A DNA stretch of 48,006 bases from Holosporaceae bacterium (GTDB lineage Bacteria; Pseudomonadota; Alphaproteobacteria; UBA3830). This document shows positions 15,517 through 23,929 of the stretch, one piece after another; within the stretch, counting starts at the first letter, position 1, and each line of letters starts with the position of its first letter. Under the pieces are notes generated by a model, which made no database searches, was not told where the DNA came from, and worked only from the letters and a program-made list of their open reading frames with translations. The stretch covers positions 1-48,006 of the forward strand of contig JAITQS010000026.1 of the NCBI GenBank assembly GCA_031288795.1, read 5' to 3'. The translations under genes were made by a program, and so were the position numbers.

Positions 15517-17829
15517 ATGAGGATTTTTTTTGTTCAGAGTATTTTGATATTAGGAACTTTGTATGGTTCAAGCTACGCAACGGATCTAAAAGAAAAGACT
15601 TTGCTAGAAGCTAAAATAATTGATGAACATTGCAAATGTACCGAACTTCCGGATACAGTAATTTTGTATAACTCCCTTAACCAAAAACTCTCCCTGGAAG
15701 AAAGAAAAAAATGGGAACAAAGACATGTAAACGGTATTCTCCAAGCCATCAAGGCGATATCGCCTTGGGAAGGACCTGTAGCCGAGACTTTTATTAAGAA
15801 TTTTGCAGATTCTTATTATCTGCATTCTGATTCCGTTCTGCCAAAGAAAATTGCAGATTTTTTGTCTCTGTATTCGGCCGGTTATTACATTAATATTTAC
15901 GGTCTCCGGAAAGCTCTGGAGGAAGACGATTCTGTTTTTTCTTTTTTTGGTGAAGAAGCTGATAGCCAAACAGTTGTTTCATTGATAAAAGCTGGTACAA
16001 TCCTGCGAGTCAAAAAAAATGAATACCTTATTGGTGATTTATTGAAAATTGATGATGTGACCGAAAAACCATTGGCTAATGTCGAGACGCTTGTGGCAAA
16101 CTATAATCGCTTTGTGAATAGCATATCTTGGTATATTTTTGAGGATTTGCAGTATCAAGATTGTCTCAAAGAGGAGTTTGTGTTTGTCGACGACAGTAAT
16201 ACTTTGTTAGATGCCATACTGGTACTACCCTTTACGGCAGATGGAGAGATCAAACAAAACTATACAGCTTTTGGAAAATTTTTGAACAACTTCGATTTTT
16301 TTACCCCCCTGGCGGAAGAGACTTCTGCAACCTTTTTAAAGATTCCATTGGACGGCCTTGATGATACAATTAAATTTAACATCGAATCTTTTCAACTCTA
16401 TCTCGATATGCAGCGTTTTAAGCAAAAAATAACCGATAAAAATCAGTCAGATAAAAACACAGATTCCTATAAAAATTTCCTATTGGCGTATTATCAGTAT
16501 AAATATGAGGAATTTGTTTTGAATGGAATAATCCCTTTTATTACAAAAATGAAAATAAAAGCATCACTAAGTTCTTGGTATACTCAAAAAAACTCGAATA
16601 TTGAATATATTCCCTTTGCAGAAATTTCAAAATTTCAAGCAGATGGAGAAAAAATGAAAGAAATTTCCAATGCTTTTTCCGTATTATCTAGCAATTCTAG
16701 GTTGATCAAACTTAGGACACAAATGGGCACTAAAGAATTAAACAAACAAGCCGCGGCAGTTTTTCTGGAAGGAATGAAAATATCCCTAGGCCTCGAGGAA
16801 AATAAAACTTTATTAGACGTCTATAAGCGCGGTGACGAACTCAATACATATGCAAACCAGAAGCCTCTTGATAAAAGTCATTTTAATAATAATCAGTTTT
16901 TGGTTTTTTTGGGGGTTGTAAGTGCTCTAAAGTGGGATCCAGCTTATCTCATATCTATCTTTAGGGATAGCGACAGAATTACAATTTCCCCTTCAGATGC
17001 ATATCAGTATAAATTTTCGATATTATGCTCAAAAGCATATAATGAAATATATGGAAAATTTTTTCTTGAAGAATCCGAAAGTAAAATGCAAATGCAGATA
17101 TATCTAATTGACGCATTTCAAAGACTAAATACTTCCTATCGCCAGTCAAAAAGTGCAGAAACGTTAGCGCCAATAGCCACCATATCTGCATCGTTTTTCC
17201 ACGCATTTAACCACTGTACCGCTGCTCGTACTAGAACAATTTGTGATTGCAGTAACCTTCTATTATCATTGGAAAAAGTTTCCAACCTTAATTGCAAAAA
17301 TTTGCTGGACATTTTTCTTAACTTGATTACCAATGAGATATTTTGCAGACTATTTGTGTTTATGAAAAGTGATAATATACTCCAAGAAGATGTTATGTCA
17401 AAAATGCACGTCCAAAAAATATTAAATGGACGATTTGGCATCATTCCATATTCTGGCCAATATGCCGTAAGAACCCCAGAAGCACTTTATATGTATTATG
17501 AATATCTATTCAAGCAGGAAAACGGAAATGCGTTAATAAAACAAGCATATCAGGACCTAAAAAATAAACTTTCCGGTTCGTTTAAGAATAGCTTTTCGGG
17601 AGAAAATTTCGACCACATAGTAATACCGGAATTAATGAAAAATGCCATCTCTCCGCAAAATATGGTGACCGAATTGATGAAAGAAAAGGAAAAATGCAAC
17701 ATGCTGATAACATCGTTCATGGAAACACTAGGGCAAGATACTTCCAACGTGCTGGTGTTAGACCACTCACAACAACAACAAGAGATATTTGATATACTTA
17801 GATACTACGGCTATTGTGTGAAAAAATAG
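15517..17829 (+). CDS. Large secreted protein of unknown function
   Basis: I do not recognise this 770-residue protein. It starts with a signal peptide (MRIFFVQSILILGTLYGSSYA, cleavage probably after residue 21) and continues as a soluble, charged, helix-rich polypeptide without further membrane segments. A cluster CNHCTAARTRTICDC-like of Cys residues lies around residues 565-580 (HAFNHCTAARTRTICDCSN). No catalytic signature was seen. ATG 15517 has AAGGAG seven bases upstream and a good promoter; the TTG one codon earlier is less likely. Base composition is more AT-rich than that of the housekeeping neighbours. Size, export signal and lack of recognisable relatives fit a lineage-specific effector or surface factor, which is inference. 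Confidence 0.65.
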   Translation: MRIFFVQSILILGTLYGSSYATDLKEKTLLEAKIIDEHCKCTELPDTVILYNSLNQKLSLEERKKWEQRHVNGILQAIKAISPWEGPVAETFIKNFADSYYLHSDSVLPKKIADFLSLYSAGYYINIYGLRKALEEDDSVFSFFGEEADSQTVVSLIKAGTILRVKKNEYLIGDLLKIDDVTEKPLANVETLVANYNRFVNSISWYIFEDLQYQDCLKEEFVFVDDSNTLLDAILVLPFTADGEIKQNYTAFGKFLNNFDFFTPLAEETSATFLKIPLDGLDDTIKFNIESFQLYLDMQRFKQKITDKNQSDKNTDSYKNFLLAYYQYKYEEFVLNGIIPFITKMKIKASLSSWYTQKNSNIEYIPFAEISKFQADGEKMKEISNAFSVLSSNSRLIKLRTQMGTKELNKQAAAVFLEGMKISLGLEENKTLLDVYKRGDELNTYANQKPLDKSHFNNNQFLVFLGVVSALKWDPAYLISIFRDSDRITISPSDAYQYKFSILCSKAYNEIYGKFFLEESESKMQMQIYLIDAFQRLNTSYRQSKSAETLAPIATISASFFHAFNHCTAARTRTICDCSNLLLSLEKVSNLNCKNLLDIFLNLITNEIFCRLFVFMKSDNILQEDVMSKMHVQKILNGRFGIIPYSGQYAVRTPEALYMYYEYLFKQENGNALIKQAYQDLKNKLSGSFKNSFSGENFDHIVIPELMKNAISPQNMVTELMKEKEKCNMLITSFMETLGQDTSNVLVLDHSQQQQEIFDILRYYGYCVKK

Positions 17830-17850
17830 ATTTCCTTCAAAATCGTCATG

Positions 17851-17991
17851 GAGACCGTTGCCTCATGGCTTTTTTTGTCATCGACTTTGTCAAATCCGTT
17901 GCTTAGATCCTCATGTACAGGCAATACACTGAGGTCTTGCGCTACGTTTTTCCTTGTCCTTGCAAGAAAAATCCCATAAGGCTGCGGCCTC
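17851..17991 (-). mobile_element. Miniature element, copy B (inverted)
   Basis: On the minus strand this is the full element of about 141 bp, with the shared core (ATTTTTCTTGCAAG through CTAAGCAACGGATTTGAC). Its ends are more diverged than in other copies (GAGGCCGCAGCC and GGCAACGGTCTC), and no clean 5-bp duplication is visible; TCATG and TCATA flanks match at 4 of 5 if the boundary is moved. It fills the space between two convergent genes and overlaps the last two bases of the TIM-barrel stop codon. Confidence 0.8.
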
Positions 17992-18886
17992 ATAATTCGT
18001 TTATTTTTTTTATGAGAAGTCTGCTTCTGCTTTTGATTGCGTAGTCGTCTTCTTGTATTTCCAACACCAGGTGGCCGGAAAATTTTTTATTGAGATAGGA
18101 TAACGCTTCGTAATATAAATTTTCATCAATATCGCCTTCCTCCGGAAGCATGCCTTCACGGCAATGCTGCTCCGTGAACGGTATCGCAATGCCACGAAAA
18201 GCGGCAAAATGGCAATGGCGAATGGATTTGAATTTTTTTATGTCACCGTAGGCACAGGGACGTACATTGGGATAGTGTTTTTTGTCCAAACGACCATCCA
18301 GAAGCATATGACTAACGGTGACCGTGTAAAAAAAATGACACAAATCCAGCACTACGCCAATGGATTCATCCAGTACCTGAAAATCATCGGCATATAGAAA
18401 AAGCGGATCAATCTCCTTGCCAAAATTGTCCATGATTATCATATTTTCCAGCGATAACCACGTATTTTGAGAATTTTCTACGGAATTTTTCACCTGGTGG
18501 AGGGTGTCTGCTACACGCTTTCGTAGATCCGGCAAAGATACTTCAGACCAATCGCCAATGTCGCGGATGCAGTTGGAATGCACCACGATGCCGGCGAGTC
18601 CGAGGTCACAGGCTCGCTGGTAGGATTCCTTTAGTTTGTCCAAAATGACCCTGTCATCACAGTAGTTGGAGTTATTTACGGGAAAATGAAACGTCACGTT
18701 GGAGGGAGAAAAATAATATGTTGCTTCGGCGATATTTTTCCAGGTCATTTCCCAATGGCTTCCAAACAAATCTTGGGCATTGAACATTATGGCCTCGGTG
18801 CATTGGTTTCCCAGGAGCTTTTCCCGAAACGGAATCTGCTCGCGCACAAAAGACAAAAACGGAAGAGAAATTTTAAAATTTAACAT
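17990..18886 (-). CDS. TIM-barrel protein, sugar isomerase/endonuclease IV-like
   Basis: The 298-residue protein resembles xylose-isomerase-like TIM barrels (AP endonuclease family 2). GIVVHSNC, TWLSLENM (metal-ligand Glu), GVVLDLCHFFY (Asp and His) and the final strand HLVLEIQEDD (Glu) fall in the expected order and spacing. Members include sugar-phosphate isomerases, epimerases and endonuclease IV. It lacks the full set of endonuclease IV His motifs, so an isomerase-like role or an uncharacterised function is more likely. ATG 18886 is chosen over a TTG at 18904. An extended -10 promoter lies upstream. The stop codon overlaps the end of miniature element copy B. Confidence 0.65.
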   Translation of the reverse strand: MLNFKISLPFLSFVREQIPFREKLLGNQCTEAIMFNAQDLFGSHWEMTWKNIAEATYYFSPSNVTFHFPVNNSNYCDDRVILDKLKESYQRACDLGLAGIVVHSNCIRDIGDWSEVSLPDLRKRVADTLHQVKNSVENSQNTWLSLENMIIMDNFGKEIDPLFLYADDFQVLDESIGVVLDLCHFFYTVTVSHMLLDGRLDKKHYPNVRPCAYGDIKKFKSIRHCHFAAFRGIAIPFTEQHCREGMLPEEGDIDENLYYEALSYLNKKFSGHLVLEIQEDDYAIKSRSRLLIKKINEL

Positions 18887-18923
18887 GGCGATTCTACCAA
18901 ACAAAACTTAACACGTAGTCGAT

Positions 18924-18932
18924 AGTATAACA
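18924..18932 (-). promoter_or_regulatory. Extended -10 promoter for the TIM-barrel gene
   Basis: The minus strand reads TGTTATACT, a TG-N-TATACT extended -10 (5 of 6). ATAACA, 18 bases upstream, is a fair -35. The start of transcription would lie about 30 bases before ATG 18886. Confidence 0.45.
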
Positions 18933-18990
18933 TTTTTTTCTCGATCGTGTTATTGATATTTTTCGCATAGAAAATCGCATTTCCGAGATA

Positions 18991-20208
18991 CTAGGGCGTC
19001 ATTTCTGGATTTTGCGGAAATTTTCGATGCAGGATCCACAAACCCGGAATAAAAAACATTGGAATAATTAAAAAATAACGGAGCCAGCCGATGCCATCCA
19101 CCAGCAATCCGGAAACAGACGTCGCAACTATGCAGCCGAATTCATGAAGTGCCCAAAGCAGAGCATACTGTGAGCTCCCGGAACATAGACCATAAAGAAA
19201 TGCCAAAAACGCCGCCGCCGTCGCTCCTTGGGCCATGCTTTCAAAAAATACCACGATGCATAAAATATTCGTATCGTGACCGTAAAACCAAATCAGCAGA
19301 TACAAATAAAGTGACAACATGTGCAAAATCCCTAGATACAGCATGGTTTTTACCGTGCCGATTTTTTTTACGAAAAATCCACCGATGAATCCTCCAATTA
19401 TTAGGGAGAGCGATCCAAAAAATTGTACGACGTTTGCAATTTCTAGCTTCGTAAACCCCATTTCCAGGCAAAAAGGACGTGACATCTTCTGGATCATAAA
19501 ACCGGCAATTTTGTATAGTGCCAGAATTAGTAAAATAAAAATGCCGTTTTTTCGCGCCAGTAGCTGATCGTAGATCTTTTTTATTGCCAGAAAAGTAGGC
19601 TGACTCCCAGGAGCATTATTATTTTGCTGCTGCGGTTCCGGCGTCAGCAAAATGAAAATCATGCACAGAAGTATGAGAAATGCCGCCGATTCGTAGGCCA
19701 CTGTCCAGTTGAAAAAATGTGCCATGTGCAGCGTGACGAACTTCGTAAAAATGCTACTAATTCTATGGCCGAAACTTATGGTGCCGGCGACATATCCGAG
19801 ATCACCATTGGCTACGGCGCAAATTTGATACGGATATAGTGCGACATTTTGACAGCCATCTGCGAATGATATCAGTGATGCGAAAAATATCAGAGTTCCG
19901 AACTGCGATTGCGGATCCAGATGAGCCATGCAAATCACCGCGCCTATTAGAACACCTTGACTGACGATAACCCAGCTTTTTTGACGTCCCAATCGCCGTG
20001 ATAGGTAGGGAATATCCCAATTATCAATCACGTGGGCCCAGAGAAATTTTAGCGTAAACAATAGATGAAAAATCGTAAAAAACCCGATGCTGCTATTGGA
20101 AACGCCGCAGTCCTTCAGCCAATAGTCTAGAATTACCACCACCAGAGGGAAAGATGTGCCGTAGGAGCAGCCAACGCAAAATTTTTTCAGAAAAAACTTT
20201 AGTAACAT
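18991..20208 (-). CDS. MFS permease, AmpG-like
   Basis: A 405-residue transporter with about 12 hydrophobic segments. The N-terminal half (YGTSFPLVVVILDYWLKDCGVSNSSIGFFTIFHLLFTLKFLWAHVID in sections) and the loop DIPYLSRRLGRQKSWVIVSQ are typical of AmpG-like permeases: the family carries a conserved P-x-L-x-R-x-G-R-R-R-x-W-motif. AmpG imports anhydromuropeptides for cell-wall recycling; Rickettsiales-type genomes often encode several paralogues whose substrates are unknown. ATG 20208 is chosen because the first in-frame start, TTG 20229, is weak, but no strong ribosome binding site supports either. A TATAGT -10-like element (20249-20244) sits just outside element copy C, which may lie within its promoter. 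Confidence 0.75.
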   Translation of the reverse strand: MLLKFFLKKFCVGCSYGTSFPLVVVILDYWLKDCGVSNSSIGFFTIFHLLFTLKFLWAHVIDNWDIPYLSRRLGRQKSWVIVSQGVLIGAVICMAHLDPQSQFGTLIFFASLISFADGCQNVALYPYQICAVANGDLGYVAGTISFGHRISSIFTKFVTLHMAHFFNWTVAYESAAFLILLCMIFILLTPEPQQQNNNAPGSQPTFLAIKKIYDQLLARKNGIFILLILALYKIAGFMIQKMSRPFCLEMGFTKLEIANVVQFFGSLSLIIGGFIGGFFVKKIGTVKTMLYLGILHMLSLYLYLLIWFYGHDTNILCIVVFFESMAQGATAAAFLAFLYGLCSGSSQYALLWALHEFGCIVATSVSGLLVDGIGWLRYFLIIPMFFIPGLWILHRKFPQNPEMTP

Positions 20209-20257
20209 ACTTAAAAATCGCAATTCCAAAATTACATGATTCTACTATACTCTCTGA

Positions 20258-20405
20258 GAGACTATTGCATAATGAGATTTTTCTTGCAAGAACGAGGAAA
20301 AACGTAGCACAAAACTGCAGTGTACAGCCTGTACATGAGGATCTGAGCAACGGATTTGACGAAGTCGAAGTCGATGGCGGGAAAAAGCCGTTAGGCAACA
20401 GTCTC
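20258..20405 (+). mobile_element. Miniature element, copy C
   Basis: A 148-bp full-length copy begins GAGACTATTGCATAATGAGA and ends TTAGGCAACAGTCTC. Flanks are TCTGA and TCTGG (4 of 5 identical). It carries a 6-base in-frame duplication (GAAGTC twice) absent from other copies, so its reading frame stays open. It lies between the divergent AmpG-like and trxB genes. Confidence 0.88.
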
Positions 20406-20417
20406 TCTGGTGGGGGA

Positions 20418-20448
20418 TTGACAAATACGCTGGTATCTGAAGTAATAT
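20418..20448 (+). promoter_or_regulatory. Promoter of trxB next to element copy C
   Basis: TTGACA (20418-20423) and TAATAT (20443-20448) are separated by 19 bases, slightly long. The -35 starts 13 bases after the end of miniature element copy C. Confidence 0.4.
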
Positions 20449-20493
20449 TCTTGTTTACCGGAGAAAAAATTTTTGGATAAGGGAAAGATGGAA

Positions 20494-21453
20494 ATGGAAT
20501 CAGATATTTTAGTTATGGGTAGTGGTCCGGCCGGCTATACGGCCTCTATTTACGCCGCCCGAGCGGGACGGAAAACCACATTGATCATTGGTCCGCAGCC
20601 GGGGGGACAATTGATGATCACTTCATTTATAGAGAATTATCCGGGATTTGCGGATCCGATTTCCGGTCCGGAACTGATGGAGCGCATGCGGGAGCAGGCG
20701 GAGAAGATCGGAGTTGAAATGGTCTCCGATACCATTTGTGCCGTTGATTTTTCGCCAAAGCAATTGAAGTGTAGGGGGGAGTCCGGAATCGACTATTGTG
20801 CTCGGTCCGTGATCATAGCCACAGGAGCCAATTCGAAATGGCTGGGAATTTCGGGCGAAACCGCCTATCGAGGTACGGGAGTCTCCAGCTGCGCCACCTG
20901 CGACGGATTTTTCTTTAGAAACAAGAAGGTGGCGGTTATTGGTGGAGGAAATACCGCCGTCGAGGAAGCCACGTATCTGACGAATTTCGCCACGTCCGTG
21001 ACATTGATCCATAGACGAAACTCGTTGCGAGCTGAAAAATTAATGCAGCAACGCCTTTTGGATAATCCCAAGATTAATGTTTTGTGGAATACGGTCGTGA
21101 CGGAGATTCTCGGAGACGGCAATCGCGTTACGGGGTTATCGTTGCGGAATATGTCGGATGACTCCACTTCGCAAATGCCCATCGACGGCGTTTTTGTGGC
21201 CATTGGTCATCAGCCGGCGACGTCTATTTTTGCTGGAAAAATCGCCATGGACGAAAATGGCTACATAATTATCCAAAACGGAGGCCAGCAGACATCGGTT
21301 CCGGGAGTTTTCGCCGCCGGAGACGTCTGCGATCCCGTATATCGACAGGCGGCAACATCTGTGGGACAGGGATGCAGGGCGGCTATAGGCGCCGACAGAT
21401 TTTTATCCGCTGCGTCACCATGTCCTTTATGCCATGGCCATGAGGCGCTCTGA
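20494..21453 (+). CDS. trxB: Thioredoxin reductase
   Basis: A 319-residue flavoenzyme of normal length. The FAD-binding motif GSGPAGYTASIYAARAG (from residue 9) comes first, the redox-active SSCATCDGFF (C133 and C136) lies in the NADPH domain with VAVIGGGNTAVEEA, and the C-terminal FAD signature VFAAGDVCD closes it. It reduces thioredoxin with NADPH in the cytosol. AAGGGA lies upstream. ATG 20488, two codons earlier, is also possible, but 20494 has the better spacing. The gene stands alone between two miniature elements. Confidence 0.95.
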   Translation: MESDILVMGSGPAGYTASIYAARAGRKTTLIIGPQPGGQLMITSFIENYPGFADPISGPELMERMREQAEKIGVEMVSDTICAVDFSPKQLKCRGESGIDYCARSVIIATGANSKWLGISGETAYRGTGVSSCATCDGFFFRNKKVAVIGGGNTAVEEATYLTNFATSVTLIHRRNSLRAEKLMQQRLLDNPKINVLWNTVVTEILGDGNRVTGLSLRNMSDDSTSQMPIDGVFVAIGHQPATSIFAGKIAMDENGYIIIQNGGQQTSVPGVFAAGDVCDPVYRQAATSVGQGCRAAIGADRFLSAASPCPLCHGHEAL

Positions 21454-21578
21454 ATTTCTAATCTGGCGGTGGATTCTGAGATTCAATCGTGTTGCTTTTT
21501 TCCATGGGCTAAAGTATAGTTTGATCGGGTGAATATGTTGCAAAAGAAAATCGCAAAGGTCCGGAGAAATTCAAATAC

Positions 21579-21720
21579 GAGACCATTGTCTAATGGAATT
21601 TTTCTTGCAAGAACGAGGAAAAACGTAGCACAAGACCGCAGTGTACTAGTTGTGCATGAGGATCTGAGCAACGGATTTGACGAAGTCGATTACGAGAAAA
21701 AGCCATTAGGCAATAGTCTT
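21579..21720 (+). mobile_element. Miniature element, copy D
   Basis: A 142-bp full-length copy starts GAGACCATTGTCTAATGGAA and ends TTAGGCAATAGTCTT. Flanks AATAC and AATAT match at 4 of 5. It lies 126 bases after trxB and 194 bases before pntA2. Confidence 0.88.
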
Positions 21721-21914
21721 AATATTGCAATTGCAGTTTTGAAATAAATGCCGACCATAATGTGGCCATAGGTGTAGGGTATGCCGTCAAAGTCTGTGGA
21801 GAGATCGGTGCGGGGCCAGCTCCGCGAAGCGGGGGTCCTCTTCCTTCCGGAGGGGAATGTCAAACTTCCTTCTGGAGCCATGATATGGCTACGCTTTCAA
21901 TACAGGAGAGATAT
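21721..21914 (+). other. Unexplained GC-rich spacer before pntA2, possible gene relic
   Basis: Between element copy D and pntA2 there is no intact gene. The stretch 21781-21900 is clearly more GC-rich than other spacers. It contains a hairpin CTCCGC-GAA-GCGGGG near 21817, and is open in the frame starting ATG 21781 ([10 protein letters not shown], then [14 protein letters not shown]). This could be a remnant of a lost gene or another repeat type. The 454-base trxB to pntA2 gap holds copy D, this segment and nothing else I can name. Confidence 0.3.
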
Positions 21915-22280
21915 ATGAGTAGTTGTTTTTGTAGTCTTTTTGATGAGCTAAATGATCTTGTTGTCTATTTTCATACAATGATGCCCTTCAATGAAGGGGA
22001 AGGAACGTCAATTCACGGAATGACGGTATTTATTTTAGCCTGTTTTGTAGGCTACTATGTTGTCTGGAAAGTAACACCGGCGCTACATGCTCCATTGATG
22101 TCGGTCACCAACGCCATATCCAGCGTCATTATTGTTGGCGCGATTCTGGCGGCGGCTCAAAATATATATGGATTTTCACGAATATGCGGATTTATTGCGA
22201 TACTGCTGGCATCCGTGAATATTTTCGGCGGATTCATTGTGACCCATCGTATGTTAAATATGTTTCGCAAAAATAGGTAA
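21915..22280 (+). CDS. pntA2: NAD(P) transhydrogenase, alpha subunit membrane part (PntA2)
   Basis: A 121-residue protein with about three or four transmembrane helices ([60 protein letters not shown]). It corresponds to the membrane domain II part of PntA, separate from the NAD-binding part as in many alphaproteobacteria. Together with PntB and the NAD-binding PntA1 it couples proton entry to NADPH formation. ATG 21915 follows AGGAGAG. pntB begins 5 bases downstream. The partner gene for PntA1, normally just upstream, is absent: the space is occupied by element copy D and the relic spacer. It is presumably encoded elsewhere. Confidence 0.92.
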   Translation: MSSCFCSLFDELNDLVVYFHTMMPFNEGEGTSIHGMTVFILACFVGYYVVWKVTPALHAPLMSVTNAISSVIIVGAILAAAQNIYGFSRICGFIAILLASVNIFGGFIVTHRMLNMFRKNR

Positions 22281-22285
22281 AATTC

Positions 22286-23665
22286 ATGACGATAGATATA
22301 CTTTATTTGATTGCGGCCGTGTGTTTTATATTTGCCCTAAGGGGATTGTCCTCTCCCCAATCTGCTTTCTACGGAAATTGCTGCGGTATTGCCGGCATAG
22401 TGCTGTCTTGTGTGGCTACGTATATTTTTCTGGATATTTCCGGTATTATTTTTACGCTTGTGGCTATGGCGATTGGCGCCGGAATAGGCATATACATTGC
22501 CGGCAAGGTCTCTATGACAGCTCTTCCGCAGATGGTAGCCGGATTTCACAGTTTGGTGGGATTGGCGGCGGTGCTGGTGGCGTTTGCCGCCTACTTCGCT
22601 CCGGGATTATTCCACTTGATCGGAGCCTACGGCATATGCAAATTCAGTTTAATCGAAATGGGATTGGGATCCGCCATTGGTGCCATAACGTTTTCCGGAG
22701 CCGTAGTGGCATTTTTGAAACTGGAGGGACTCTACAAAGGAACCGCAATTCCAGCCTACGCCAATGCTCTATTGCTGTCGTTGCTGATGTGTATGTTAAC
22801 GTATTTTGTTGCCACCAATAGTGCCACGGCTTTTGTAATTCTTACGATTTTTTCGTTCTTGTTCGGCATAACTCTGATAGCTCCCATCGGCGGAGCCGAC
22901 ATGCCGGTGATAGTCTCTATGTTGAATTCTTACTCCGGATGGGCGGCGGCCGGCATTGGATTTACATTGCACAGCGATCTGCTCATAATTACCGGAGCCA
23001 TTGTGGGAACCAGTGGCGCCATTCTCGGCTACATTATGTGCAAAAGCATGAATCGGTCACTGCTAAATGTCATACTCGCCGGTGGACAGTGCGGAGCCCA
23101 GGCGTCCGCGAATGCATTATCGAAGTCCAAAGCCTACAAAAACGGATCAGCGGAGGACATCGCTTTTTTACTGAAAAATGCCGAATCCGTCATAATCGTG
23201 CCGGGATACGGTATGGCGACATCTCAGGCTCAGCACGCACTCAAGGAAATGAGCGCTATACTCAAAAAAGAAGGCATAAAAATTCGCTACGCCATTCATC
23301 CGGTGGCAGGCCGCATGCCGGGACACATGAACGTCCTGCTGGCGGAAGCTAATGTACCCTATGAAGACGTCTGTGAACTAGACGAAATCAATCGGGACTT
23401 TGCCTCCTGTGACGTAGCCTACGTGATCGGCGCCAACGACGTCACTAATCCTGCCGCTAAGCACGACACCTCCAGCTCCATCTACGGAATGCAAATCCTC
23501 GAAGTGGAAAAAGCAAAAGCCGTCGTGTTCCTCAAAAGATCCATGGGAACCGGATACGCCGGCGTAGATAATGAGCTGTTCTACGCACCCAATACCATGA
23601 TGCTCCTGGGAGATGCCAAAAAAACAACTGAAGAAGTAATAAAAGAATTACAAAATGTAGTCTAG
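22286..23665 (+). CDS. pntB: NAD(P) transhydrogenase subunit beta
   Basis: A 459-residue protein of normal length. The first 260 residues hold eight or nine membrane helices, including the proton-channel region GFHSLVGLAAVLVAFAAY and IGGADMPVIVSMLNSYSGWAA. The C-terminal domain III binds NADP: VIIVPGYGMATSQAQHAL, YAIHPVAGRMPGHMNVLLAEA and VIGANDVTNPAAKHD are highly conserved. It works in the inner membrane, supplying NADPH, which thioredoxin reductase just upstream consumes. Co-transcribed with pntA2. Confidence 0.97.
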   Translation: MTIDILYLIAAVCFIFALRGLSSPQSAFYGNCCGIAGIVLSCVATYIFLDISGIIFTLVAMAIGAGIGIYIAGKVSMTALPQMVAGFHSLVGLAAVLVAFAAYFAPGLFHLIGAYGICKFSLIEMGLGSAIGAITFSGAVVAFLKLEGLYKGTAIPAYANALLLSLLMCMLTYFVATNSATAFVILTIFSFLFGITLIAPIGGADMPVIVSMLNSYSGWAAAGIGFTLHSDLLIITGAIVGTSGAILGYIMCKSMNRSLLNVILAGGQCGAQASANALSKSKAYKNGSAEDIAFLLKNAESVIIVPGYGMATSQAQHALKEMSAILKKEGIKIRYAIHPVAGRMPGHMNVLLAEANVPYEDVCELDEINRDFASCDVAYVIGANDVTNPAAKHDTSSSIYGMQILEVEKAKAVVFLKRSMGTGYAGVDNELFYAPNTMMLLGDAKKTTEEVIKELQNVV

Positions 23666-23755
23666 AAAGATCCATAACAACAAAAAAATTAAATAATTGA
23701 ATTTGATCTAATTAAATTTTATGATTATTTCGTGGTTTTTGTTGGAGTTATTAGC

Positions 23756-23929
23756 GTGCATACACTTACCGATTTTATTGCCTCTCCTATATTTATATCG
23801 ATTTTACTGCTACTGTTTTTCCTGTATACCTGGAAAGAAAAAACACTGCTAACAGCAATTGGACTCACCGCTTTCTTGGGAGCAGCGCTGTATGGTATAT
23901 TTTCCATCCTATCTGGAGCATTGCGTTGA
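23756..23929 (+). CDS. Small two-helix membrane protein
   Basis: This 57-residue product starts at GTG 23756 with TTGGAG eight bases upstream; a GTG at 23732 in the same frame is less well placed. Two hydrophobic segments (about 8-25 and 31-52) are separated by the charged loop TWKEKT. Its stop codon TGA overlaps the TTG start of terC, so the two are probably translated together. I do not recognise it. Overlap and topology suggest a small partner or leader of TerC. Confidence 0.5.
   Translation: MHTLTDFIASPIFISILLLLFFLYTWKEKTLLTAIGLTAFLGAALYGIFSILSGALR

Noticed and set aside
21841-21854. CCGGAAGGAAG on the minus strand, resembling the tip of signal recognition particle RNA
   Set aside because: The conserved CAGG and AGCAG sides of the symmetric loop are absent and no long stem surrounds it.
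22321-22821. 166-codon open frame within pntB
   Set aside because: Alternative frame of the conserved transhydrogenase beta subunit; low-complexity Arg/Gly/His translation.
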